17,526 nt of DNA from an uncultured Megamonas sp. (GTDB lineage Bacteria; Bacillota; Negativicutes; Selenomonadales; Selenomonadaceae). Position 1 is the stretch's first letter. Each line of letters starts with the position of its first letter. Positions 1 to 6,069 of this stretch are shown piece after piece. The translations under genes and the position numbers were made by a program. A model generated the notes under the pieces. The model was not told the DNA's origin and made no database searches. It worked only from the letters and a program-made list of their open reading frames with translations. The stretch lies in NCBI GenBank assembly GCA_900554895.1, contig USIX01000033.1, positions 1 to 17,526 of the forward strand, written 5' to 3'.

Positions 1-56
1 TTTCTTTTTAAAGTGAAAATCTCTAGTGGACTACGAACTTAAAGCATTTCTTTTTT

Positions 57-92
57 GGCAACTTTTCTTTGTGCCTTCAAAGAAAAGTTGCC
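57..92. repeat. Perfect 14-bp palindrome, left flank
   Basis: The arms at 57-70 (GGCAACTTTTCTTT) and 79-92 are exact reverse complements around an 8-nt loop. No T-run follows the stem on either strand, so it does not look like an ordinary terminator. Its CTTTTCTTT arm resembles the palindromes at 173-195 and 17188-17225, which suggests a dispersed palindromic repeat. The rest of 1-209 holds no gene that I can support. Confidence 0.6.
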
Positions 93-141
93 CGGCGCAA
101 TATAAGAATACATTAGAAAATATCTCTCTTCATATTATATT

Positions 142-156
142 GTGCCGAACCGGCAC
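142..156. repeat. Short GC-rich hairpin
   Basis: GTGCCG (142-147) and CGGCAC (151-156) form a 6-bp stem with a 3-nt loop. It lies between two larger palindromes in the non-coding left flank. No T-tract follows it, and its function is unknown. Confidence 0.35.
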
Positions 157-172
157 TTTCTCTTAAATGATT

Positions 173-195
173 TTTTTCTTTGCATCAAAGAAAAA
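173..195. repeat. T-rich-arm palindrome downstream of the metal ATPase gene
   Basis: TTTTTCTTTG (173-182) and CAAAGAAAAA (186-195) form a perfect 10-bp stem with a 3-nt loop. It sits 15 bp past the stop of the minus-strand ATPase gene. The arm that would come last in that transcript is A-rich, so it is a poor intrinsic terminator. It may instead protect the mRNA 3' end or belong to the same repeat family as 57-92. Confidence 0.4.
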
Positions 196-209
196 TTGAC
201 AACAATATT

Positions 210-2153
210 TTAAACAGTTTTGTAGTCTGCAACGGAATAATTATTTTTCATTTCAGTTGAAACGGGGTTTATGTCATATTTTTTCACGTTTAAAGCGCGG
301 ATTGCATTTAAAATGGCAATTACGGAAACGCCGACATCAGCAAATACCGCCGCCCACATGGAAGCAAATCCCAATGCGCCTAGTACCAGCACGATTAATT
401 TTATACCGATAGCGAATACGATATTTTCATAGGCGATGGCAAGTGTTTTTTTAGCAATTTTTTTGGCCGTAGCGATTTTGGAAGGCTCATCAGTCATCAA
501 TACGATATCAGCGGCTTCAATGGCGGCATCGGAACCGAGTCCGCCCATAGCAATACCGACATCGGCGCGGGCGAGCACTGGTGCGTCGTTTATGCCGTCG
601 CCGACAAAGGCGAGTTTGCCTTTAGCATGAGTTTTGCGCAGCGAATGAAGAAGTTCTTCGACGCGTTCAACTTTATCGGCAGGAAGAAGCTGCGTGTAGA
701 CTCTATCCAGACCGAGCCTGCGGGCAACTTTCTTGCCGACGGCATCACTGTCGCCCGTCAGCATTACAGTCTGTTTAATACCGCAGTCTTTAAGTTGATT
801 AATGGCAAACGCAGCATCCTCCTTGATTTCATCTTCAATTAAAATATAGCCGGCAAATTTATTATCAACAACTACATAAATAACAGTGCCGACTTCTGTA
901 CACGGTTTATATAAAATGCCTTCCCGTTTCATCAGTTTGGCATTACCGGCAAGCACTGTTTTGCCGTCGATGACAGCTGAAACGCCGTGTCCGGCTATTT
1001 CCTGTACGTTTTGTATACGGCTGCTGTCGATATTTTTATTATAGGCACGTTTAATTGAGGCGGAAATAGGATGATTGGAATAGTTTTCAGCATAAGCTGC
1101 GATTTCGAGCAGTTTATTCTGCTGTATATTTTCAGTATAAATCTGCGAAACGGCGAAAGAGCCTTTTGTAAGCGTGCCGGTTTTATCGAAAACAATGATT
1201 TCCGTATCGGCAAGGGTTTCCAGATAATTACTGCCTTTTACAAGAACACCGCATTTGGAAGCACCGCCGAGACCGCCGAAGAAACTAAGCGGAATAGAGA
1301 TAACGAGAGCGCACGGACAGGAAATAACGAGGAATGTCAAGGCACGATATACCCATTCGGCAAAAGCGTCTCCTGTTACAAGCGGAGGAATTACAGCTAA
1401 AGCTAAGGCGGCAAAAACGACAATCGGCGTATAGTATCTGGCAAAGCGGGTAATGAAATTTTCAGTGCGGGCTTTCTTTTCACTGGAATTTTCAACTAAA
1501 TCAAGAATTTTAGCCACGGTCGACTCGCCGAATTCTTTCGTAGTCTTTATGGTTAAAATACCGGTCTGATTGATACAGCCGCTGATAACCTCCATACCTT
1601 CTTCTGCTTCGCGCGGCAGTGATTCGCCCGTCAGTGCGGAAGTATCGAGAGTGGAAGTGCCGCTGGTAATTATGCCGTCGATAGGAATTTTTTCACCTGG
1701 CTTAACAATGATGATTTCACCGATTTGCACTTCGTCAGGGTCTACCTGTACGAGTTTACCGCTACGCTGTACATTGGCGTAATCGGGGCGGATATCCATT
1801 AAACTTGTAATGGATTTGCGGGATTTGGCAACAGCGTAGGATTGAAACCATTCGCCGACCTGATAAAAGAGCATAACGGCAACGCCTTCAGAATGTTCGC
1901 CGAGAATAAAAGCACCGACTGTTGCAATCATCATCAGGAAATTTTCATCGAATATTTGTCCCTGGCGAATGTTGCAGAGCGCTTTCCAGATAATATCCCA
2001 GCCGATAATGGCATAGCTTGCCAAAAATACGGCAAATTCAACGTAGTCTGTTGTCTGATTTTCCGGCAGAATATACGGACTTATCATGCCGGCAACAAAT
2101 AAAATGGCTGCGATAATAATGCGGTTCAATAATTTTCGCTGTTTTTTCGTCAT
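210..2153 (-). CDS. P1B-type ATPase exporting Zn/Cd/Pb (ZntA/CadA family)
   Basis: ATP-driven export of soft divalent cations across the cytoplasmic membrane. The 647-residue protein has TGES of the actuator domain (175-178), the intramembrane metal motif CPC (279-281), the phosphorylated Asp323 in DKTGT, the HP motif (361-362) and GDGINDAP (518-525). Lys585 in the penultimate helix and Asp606 in the last helix are, with CPC, the residues that define the Zn/Cd/Pb (P1B-2) subgroup rather than the Cu(I) pumps. Unlike most ZntA/CadA proteins it has no N-terminal HMA domain or Cys/His metal-binding extension and begins almost directly at the first helix. A separate HMA protein is encoded two genes upstream, so the domain appears detached. 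AAGGAGA lies 7 nt before the ATG. It is the last gene of an HMA-hydrolase-ATPase operon with a hairpin just before it. The subgroup is confident; the in vivo metal is inferred. Confidence 0.93.
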   Translation of the reverse strand: MTKKQRKLLNRIIIAAILFVAGMISPYILPENQTTDYVEFAVFLASYAIIGWDIIWKALCNIRQGQIFDENFLMMIATVGAFILGEHSEGVAVMLFYQVGEWFQSYAVAKSRKSITSLMDIRPDYANVQRSGKLVQVDPDEVQIGEIIIVKPGEKIPIDGIITSGTSTLDTSALTGESLPREAEEGMEVISGCINQTGILTIKTTKEFGESTVAKILDLVENSSEKKARTENFITRFARYYTPIVVFAALALAVIPPLVTGDAFAEWVYRALTFLVISCPCALVISIPLSFFGGLGGASKCGVLVKGSNYLETLADTEIIVFDKTGTLTKGSFAVSQIYTENIQQNKLLEIAAYAENYSNHPISASIKRAYNKNIDSSRIQNVQEIAGHGVSAVIDGKTVLAGNAKLMKREGILYKPCTEVGTVIYVVVDNKFAGYILIEDEIKEDAAFAINQLKDCGIKQTVMLTGDSDAVGKKVARRLGLDRVYTQLLPADKVERVEELLHSLRKTHAKGKLAFVGDGINDAPVLARADVGIAMGGLGSDAAIEAADIVLMTDEPSKIATAKKIAKKTLAIAYENIVFAIGIKLIVLVLGALGFASMWAAVFADVGVSVIAILNAIRALNVKKYDINPVSTEMKNNYSVADYKTV

Positions 2154-2167
2154 AATAACGTCTCCTT

Positions 2168-2203
2168 AAAAAAGGGGCTGTAACAAAATGAATTTGCTAC
2201 AGC
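2168..2203 (-). terminator. Hairpin with T6 tract between hydrolase and ATPase genes
   Basis: On the minus strand an 11-bp stem (arms 2203-2193 and 2187-2177, one G-U pair, 5-nt loop) is followed by CCC and six T. This is close to an intrinsic terminator, with a 3-nt gap before the T-run. It lies inside an apparent operon, just before the ATPase ribosome binding site. It may attenuate readthrough into the ATPase gene or stabilise the upstream message. Confidence 0.5.
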
Positions 2204-2234
2204 TTAAAAATTGTTCGTATTTATGTTCAGATAT

Positions 2235-3020
2235 TCAATTTATACTGATAATTTCTCCGTCATCCGGAATGAAGAACTGCTGCCTGATATTCTGCTTAGC
2301 AATAAATTCTTTCAGCTGTTGGCGGCTAAGTGTTGCATGTCCGACGGCGTCCATATGCGTAGCGACGATATTTACATCCGGAGCGTATGAACGGAGATTT
2401 GCAATATCGCTTTTGCCCATGATAATCGGGTCGCTGTGCTCAAAACGGGCGGCAGCCGCATTTATAATTACGGTTTTCGGGGAAAATTTATCAAGCGTGT
2501 TTTTTACAAAATCGCACCATACGGTATCGCCTGCTAAATAAACGGTCTGTTCATCGTCGTGCTTGAATATAACTCCCATGGCATCCGGTCTGAAACCAAA
2601 TTTTTCATAATAAGGCCGTGAATTTTCCGGCATATGCAAACATGATGTTTTATAAAGAGTGATATCGGCGAATTTATTGCCGTTTTCCGTCAGAATTTCA
2701 ACATCATTGAAGCCGAAATCCTGCATGAATTTTTTGTCTAATTCATCCTGCACAAAGACTTTTAAATTTTTAGGCAATGCTTTTGCGGCAAATTCATCAA
2801 TATGGTCGATATGAGAATGTGTCAAAATCACTGCATCAAGATTTTGTACGATTTTTTCCGCTTCAAAAGGCAAATCAGCCGTAGGCCAGCGTCTATCCGG
2901 TGACAAACATTCAGGAATAGGCGGGAAGAAATCTTTCGGAGCAAATAAAGGGTCTACTATAAACCGTTTATCGGCATAAGTAATAATGGACGTAGCATTT
3001 CTTATCTGTTGAAACTGCAT
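2235..3020 (-). CDS. MBL-fold metal-dependent hydrolase (UlaG-like group)
   Basis: A 261-residue cytosolic protein of the metallo-beta-lactamase fold. The signature HSHIDH (68-73) supplies metal ligands. Further likely ligands are His129, Asp165 in AGDT and His222 in the late THMDAVGH segment. This pattern fits the UlaG/RomA-like hydrolases (PF12706/PF13483 type), which bind Zn or Mn, but the substrate cannot be read from sequence. There is no signal peptide. GAGGAG lies 8 nt before the ATG and 16 nt separate it from the HMA gene, so the two are almost surely cotranscribed; the ATPase follows after 81 nt. The position between two metal-trafficking genes suggests a role in metal stress or a metal-related metabolite, which is inference only. 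Confidence 0.8.
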   Translation of the reverse strand: MQFQQIRNATSIITYADKRFIVDPLFAPKDFFPPIPECLSPDRRWPTADLPFEAEKIVQNLDAVILTHSHIDHIDEFAAKALPKNLKVFVQDELDKKFMQDFGFNDVEILTENGNKFADITLYKTSCLHMPENSRPYYEKFGFRPDAMGVIFKHDDEQTVYLAGDTVWCDFVKNTLDKFSPKTVIINAAAARFEHSDPIIMGKSDIANLRSYAPDVNIVATHMDAVGHATLSRQQLKEFIAKQNIRQQFFIPDDGEIISIN

Positions 3021-3036
3021 AAATCATTCTCCTCGA

Positions 3037-3252
3037 TTATTTAATGGTGATATCCGGTTCCAGTTTATGGATAAGTTTTTTTGCTTCATCAAAAACCTGC
3101 GGGAAAATTTCATCCGGTGCTTCAAGCGTCATTTTTTGAGCCATAAAACTTACGGAAGCATTTGTTACGCCGTCGATTTTTTTTACGGCATCTTCAATTT
3201 TAGCGGCACAGTTGGCACAATCCAAATCAATTAATTTAATATTTTTCTTCAT
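3037..3252 (-). CDS. Free-standing HMA metal-binding domain protein
   Basis: A 71-residue protein that is a single heavy-metal-associated domain (beta-alpha-beta-beta-alpha-beta). The metal-binding CxxC is Cys12/Cys15 within LDCANCAAKIE. That context is typical of the N-terminal HMA domain of ZntA/CadA-type ATPases rather than of CopZ chaperones. The ATPase two genes downstream lacks this domain, so the protein probably delivers metal to that pump or regulates it in trans. It is the first gene of the operon. GAAAGG lies 11 nt before the ATG. The promoter and a CadC/SmtB-like operator are upstream. Family is certain; metal and partner are inferred. Confidence 0.85.
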   Translation of the reverse strand: MKKNIKLIDLDCANCAAKIEDAVKKIDGVTNASVSFMAQKMTLEAPDEIFPQVFDEAKKLIHKLEPDITIK

Positions 3253-3299
3253 AAAAAAATCAACCTTTCAAAATTATATTGGCATATTGCATAACAATT

Positions 3300-3319
3300 A
3301 TTCAAACGTTTATTTGAAT
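3300..3319. promoter_or_regulatory. CadC/SmtB-like (ArsR-family) operator candidate
   Basis: A perfect palindrome ATTCAAA (3300-3306) / TTTGAAT (3313-3319) with a 6-bp centre. Read on the minus strand it is TCAAATAAA-CG-TTTGAAT, very close to the cad operator of the ArsR/SmtB repressor CadC as I recall it (TCAAATAAA-TA-TTTGAAT). It sits just downstream of the predicted start point of the HMA-hydrolase-ATPase operon, where a bound repressor would block transcription. No ArsR-family gene occurs in the window. Confidence 0.6.
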
Positions 3320-3331
3320 GTTTACATGTAC

Positions 3332-3359
3332 AGTATAACAAAAAATAATAAAGGGTCAA
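3332..3359 (-). promoter_or_regulatory. Sigma-A promoter of the metal ATPase operon
   Basis: On the minus strand TTGACC (3359-3354), a 16-bp spacer and TATACT (3337-3332), with an extended -10 TG one base upstream. The start point would be near 3323-3327, immediately before the palindromic operator at 3300-3319. The AraC-type tandem repeat (3378-3409) begins 18 bp upstream of the -35. Confidence 0.7.
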
Positions 3360-3377
3360 CGGTTTTAACGTAAAGAC

Positions 3378-3409
3378 TTCCAAATGGATTGAAAGTATTT
3401 CCGAATGGA
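3378..3409. promoter_or_regulatory. Tandem direct-repeat operator, copy 1 (AraC-type site)
   Basis: TTCCAAATGGA (3378-3388) and TTCCGAATGGA (3399-3409) are direct repeats whose starts are 21 bp apart, two helical turns, as expected for the two half-sites of an AraC-family regulator. A near copy lies after the araC-type gene at 4453-4484 (26 of 33 bases identical). The site is between the divergent araC-type gene and the metal ATPase operon, so it could serve autoregulation, control of the operon, or both. Confidence 0.65.
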
Positions 3410-3481
3410 GTAATTCATTTGCCGAAAACTGAATTTTTGTATAAGCTATTCTATATAAAATTAAATTAAGGAAGTATTTAT

Positions 3482-4432
3482 ATGTCGCGAAATAATAAAG
3501 AAAACACCGTCTTGGATAAATTGAATTTAAGACAGTTTACAAATAAAAAGACACAAAATATGAATATTTCAATGCAGGATTATCCGATATTTCCAGGCAT
3601 TGATTTCATATTCAATGAATTTAAGGGAAGTGATTTTGTCTTTGAACATGAGCCGTATGATAATATACTGCAGATAAACTACTGCCTTAACGGCAGAATG
3701 GGCTGGAAGCTGCATAACGGTGACTATATTTATCTGGCGGAAAACGATATTTCCCTACATATGGCGGATAACTGCGACTTATCGCAGCTGTCGTTTCCGC
3801 AGGAGTATTACAGGGGCATAAGCATATTTATTGATTTAAATGAATTTGACAAAAATCAGACAGAAAATTTAACACGATTGAACTTTAATCCTGTACAGTT
3901 AAAACAAAAATATTGTAATAATAAGCAGACAACCGTGCTTCCGGCTGCGGAAAATATAAAAAATCTGTTTGCGCTGCTAAATGTAATTCCGGAAGAATAC
4001 AAGAAAATTTATTTTAAAATCAAATTTGAAGAATTAATGCTGTATTTAAACATTCTTGACTTATCCAAAGTAAAAGAGAAGGACAGTTATCCGGCATGTA
4101 CGATAGAAGCGGTAAAAAAAGTTCATCGGAAATTGACGGATGATTTGAAACGGCGGCCTACCATAGAAATGCTGTCCAAAGAATTTTTGATTAATACATC
4201 AACCTTGAAACAGGTTTTTAAAACGGTTTACGGTAAGCCGATAGCACAGTACATGAAAGATTATCGTATGCACAAAGCCGCCAATATGCTTTGCCAAAGC
4301 GCAATGACGGTGAGAGAGATTGCGGAAATTCTGGGCTACGAAAATCAGAGCAAATTTGCCACGGCGTTTAAAGAAATAATGCAGATATCGCCGACAAAAT
4401 ACAGGACATATTATAAAATGAAAAAAACTTGA
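3482..4432 (+). CDS. AraC-family transcriptional regulator
   Basis: A 316-residue cytosolic DNA-binding protein. The last ~105 residues are the double helix-turn-helix AraC domain, including PTIEMLSKEF...TLKQVFK in the first HTH and MTVREIAEILGY...FATAFK with the usual P-Y end signature (SPTKYR) in the second. The first ~200 residues form a divergent sensory region with no CxxC motif and no signal peptide. AAGGAAG lies 7 nt before the ATG. It is transcribed away from the Zn/Cd ATPase operon and towards the copA remnant and copZ. Matching tandem repeats on both sides of the gene are the likely binding sites. From context I infer a metal-responsive activator, perhaps for copper, but the overall resemblance is to iron/siderophore-type AraC regulators, so the signal is uncertain. 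Confidence 0.85.
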   Translation: MSRNNKENTVLDKLNLRQFTNKKTQNMNISMQDYPIFPGIDFIFNEFKGSDFVFEHEPYDNILQINYCLNGRMGWKLHNGDYIYLAENDISLHMADNCDLSQLSFPQEYYRGISIFIDLNEFDKNQTENLTRLNFNPVQLKQKYCNNKQTTVLPAAENIKNLFALLNVIPEEYKKIYFKIKFEELMLYLNILDLSKVKEKDSYPACTIEAVKKVHRKLTDDLKRRPTIEMLSKEFLINTSTLKQVFKTVYGKPIAQYMKDYRMHKAANMLCQSAMTVREIAEILGYENQSKFATAFKEIMQISPTKYRTYYKMKKT

Positions 4433-4452
4433 TATTGTATACGGATATTTAT

Positions 4453-4484
4453 TTCTGAATGGATTGAAATTCCTTCTGTATGGA
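4453..4484. promoter_or_regulatory. Tandem direct-repeat operator, copy 2 (AraC-type site)
   Basis: TTCTGAATGGA (4453-4463) and TTCTGTATGGA (4474-4484), again 21 bp apart and in the same orientation as copy 1. The intervening bases ATTGAAA also match copy 1. It ends two bases before the -35 region of the promoter that would have driven copA, which is the usual place for an AraC-type activator. Confidence 0.65.
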
Positions 4485-4485
4485 G

Positions 4486-4514
4486 CGTACAAATAAATTA
4501 GGATTTTTTATAAT
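4486..4514 (+). promoter_or_regulatory. Promoter of the former copA / present copZ unit
   Basis: A consensus -10 TATAAT (4509-4514) with only a poor -35 at the right distance (around 4486-4492). A weak -35 directly after tandem AraC half-sites fits an activator-dependent promoter. The -10 is 14 bp from the first remaining in-frame copA codon. Confidence 0.45.
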
Positions 4515-4527
4515 AAAAATACCTTAA

Positions 4528-4788
4528 AATATTATCTGCATACCGATTGCGGCAGGCGTTTTTTATCCGGCGTTCGGTCTGAAATTAAGCCCTGTAATCG
4601 GAGCGCTTGCCATGAGTTCCAGTTCGGTTTTCGTCGTATCCAATGCACTCCGTCTGCGGTTTTTCAAAACGGAATATGATAATGAAATGAAGACAAAAGA
4701 AAAAGAGATAGAACAAGCGAAGTGCAATATTGAAGCATTAGATTTTAAATACAATATCAAAGCGAAAATACAGGAAGGAAGTAATATC
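4528..4788 (+). pseudogene. copA: C-terminal remnant of a copper P-type ATPase (copA)
   Basis: Conceptual translation from 4528 gives the last membrane helix and tail of a Cu(I)-exporting P1B ATPase, including [18 protein letters not shown] and [16 protein letters not shown], both highly typical of CopA C-termini. An in-frame TAA (4525-4527) lies directly before it, and the first ATG is at 4612. None of the catalytic motifs (CPC, DKTGT, GDGxNDAP) is present in this stretch. The upstream promoter and tandem operator are intact, so an internal deletion seems to have removed all but about the last 90 codons. The tail runs in frame without a stop into the HMA domain that starts at 4789, so the original CopA may have had a C-terminal HMA fusion. 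ATG 4612 has GGAG 8 nt upstream, so a 130-residue tail-HMA product cannot be excluded. Confidence 0.85.
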
Positions 4789-5004
4789 ATGAAGAAAAAA
4801 TTAATTATCGACGGCATGATGTGTCAAAACTGCGTAAAACATGTAACGAAAGCTTTAACGGAACTGGAAGGCGTTTTTGATGTGACAGTCAGCCTGGAAG
4901 AAAAATCCGCTGAAATAACGGTAACGGAAAAAATAACTGACGATACGCTGAAAAAAGCGATTGCCGATGCCAGATATGAATTACTTAGAATAGAAGAATT
5001 ATAA
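4789..5004 (+). CDS. copZ: CopZ-like copper chaperone (single HMA domain)
   Basis: A 71-residue HMA domain with the metal motif [11 protein letters not shown] (Cys12, Cys15), the form usual in CopZ and in C-terminal HMA domains of Firmicute CopA. Such proteins carry Cu(I) in the cytoplasm to CopA or to regulators. AGGAAGG ends 10 nt before this ATG, supporting independent translation, although the frame is open upstream through the copA remnant to 4528. With copA deleted the usual local partner is missing; the chaperone would have to buffer copper or serve a pump encoded elsewhere. A strong hairpin terminator follows. Confidence 0.8.
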   Translation: MKKKLIIDGMMCQNCVKHVTKALTELEGVFDVTVSLEEKSAEITVTEKITDDTLKKAIADARYELLRIEEL

Positions 5005-5054
5005 AAAAACAAAAAAGACGCTTAGGTTATCGACCTAAACGTCTTTTTGTTTTT
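5005..5054. terminator. Bidirectional terminator between converging genes
   Basis: A long stem pairs A-rich 5005-5027 with T-rich 5033-5054 around a 5-nt loop, with one mismatch and one bulge in the core. The GACGCTTAGGT / ACCTAAACGTC core has T-runs on both strands. It immediately follows the copZ stop and abuts the stop of the opposing gene at 5054. Confidence 0.85.
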
Positions 5055-5458
5055 TATGAAATAATATCCTTATTTTGTTTGTTTTTCTTTTTTTGATACA
5101 ATTCAATTTCTATTTGCCGTATTCTTTTCAGACAATGATAGCAGCAATAGACAGAAAAAACTATTCCGCCTAGAAGAAAAATTCCTAATGACCAGAAGGC
5201 GACAGCATTTTGCGCATTGAACATGACAAAACCGATGAATGACGACCAAAGCAATATAAAGATTGCAGAAAAGATATAAACAAATGGGCGTGTTTTGTGG
5301 GGAGTATCCGTTTCATAATAAAACCAAATTCCGTATCCTTTGCGATATTCGCCCGGCTGATGTTCGACAAAACCGTCGTCAGGTTCTTGTATAATCTTTT
5401 CTTTTTTTGAACAGGAACCGTTTTCATTTTTCTTACAGGAAATAATTTCTTTTTTCAT
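5054..5458 (-). CDS. Two-helix membrane protein of unknown function
   Basis: I do not recognise this 134-residue protein. The first ~55 residues are polar and include two cysteines (Cys8, Cys16). Two hydrophobic segments follow (about 58-80 and 86-105), the second ending in a Cys-Cys-rich YCCYHC (104-109). The C-terminus is strongly basic and lysine-rich, so an inside C-terminus is likely. There is no signal peptide or enzymatic motif. The ATG is 14 nt after the stop of the divergent-PAP2 gene with no clear ribosome binding site, so it is probably cotranscribed with it. Confidence 0.65.
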   Translation of the reverse strand: MKKEIISCKKNENGSCSKKEKIIQEPDDGFVEHQPGEYRKGYGIWFYYETDTPHKTRPFVYIFSAIFILLWSSFIGFVMFNAQNAVAFWSLGIFLLGGIVFSVYCCYHCLKRIRQIEIELYQKKKNKQNKDIIS

Positions 5459-5472
5459 AAATAAGATTTCTA

Positions 5473-5877
5473 TCAGTTTAAATAATATAAAATAGAACCG
5501 GTGATAATACCAATGACAGCACCGCTTATAACCTGAAAATATGTATGGCCTTCTTTTTCATGTAATTCGCGGCTGCCCATCATGTGATTTAAAATGGAAG
5601 CATGCTTGCCGATAGAACGGCGCAGATGCGTAGCGTCAATCATCACAATAAAAGAAAGTGTTACAGCCAGTATAAAAATTGTGGAATTCAAACCGTCATA
5701 AAATCCGATATAAGTGGTGGTAGTAATAATAGTAGCGGTATGGACGCTGGGAAAACCGCCGTTACTTAGTGCAAGTTTTACATTCATAGTGGAATGGGTT
5801 ATATAATTTACTATAAATTTGATTGTTACGGCAACGAGCCAGCCGATGAACGGAACTAAAATCATACAGGATTGCAT
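5473..5877 (-). CDS. Divergent PAP2-family membrane protein (DUF212/YuiD type)
   Basis: A 134-residue integral membrane protein of the divergent PAP2 family (PF02681). It keeps the family signatures GGFPSVHTA (40-48), DATHLRRSIGKHASILN (81-97) and the late GH...VISGAVIG segment (His111). These correspond to phosphatase motifs of acid phosphatase/vanadium-haloperoxidase-like enzymes, so a lipid- or prenyl-phosphate phosphatase role is possible, but the family is not well characterised. AAGGTG lies 5 nt before the ATG; a later ATG (residue 5) is possible. First gene of a two-gene unit, with an extended -10 promoter upstream. Confidence 0.85.
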   Translation of the reverse strand: MQSCMILVPFIGWLVAVTIKFIVNYITHSTMNVKLALSNGGFPSVHTATIITTTTYIGFYDGLNSTIFILAVTLSFIVMIDATHLRRSIGKHASILNHMMGSRELHEKEGHTYFQVISGAVIGIITGSILYYLN

Positions 5878-5907
5878 AAAATCACCTTTTTTAATATTAT
5901 TATTTCA

Positions 5908-5916
5908 ATTATAACA
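5908..5916 (-). promoter_or_regulatory. Extended -10 promoter for the divergent-PAP2 unit
   Basis: Minus-strand TGTTATAAT (5916-5908), a consensus -10 with the TG extension, about 30 bp before the ATG. No good -35 is visible at 16-18 bp, which extended -10 promoters tolerate. Confidence 0.5.
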
Positions 5917-5960
5917 AAACAGATACACGGATAAAAGCACAGTTATGTAAAATAACAAAA

Positions 5961-5988
5961 GCGATAACAAAAATTAATTTGTTATCGC
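5961..5988 (-). terminator. Terminator downstream of the DUF362 gene
   Basis: A perfect 11-bp stem (GCGATAACAAA, 5961-5971, with 5978-5988; 6-nt loop). On the minus strand it is followed by TTTTGTTATTTTA. It lies about 80 nt past the stop of the DUF362 lipoprotein gene and before the PAP2 promoter. Confidence 0.7.
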
Positions 5989-6069
5989 CTTAATTTATAT
6001 AAATTACCGCACCTTTTGGGACTGTTTAGGAAAAGTGTTTTGTGGAAAATGATTGTGCGATAAATTATT

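Noticed and set aside
436..2102. Several plus-strand open frames opposite the metal ATPase gene
   Set aside because: They are antisense to a complete ATPase with all motifs, have no ribosome binding sites and show no recognisable domains.
4563..4817. Minus-strand frame opposite the copA remnant and copZ
   Set aside because: It has no good ribosome binding site, and the plus strand carries clear CopA/HMA sequence.
4612..5004. A 130-residue gene starting at ATG 4612
   Set aside because: Its first part is the tail of CopA, so this is better described as a copA remnant plus copZ from 4789. A weak GGAG means that translation from 4612 is not fully excluded.
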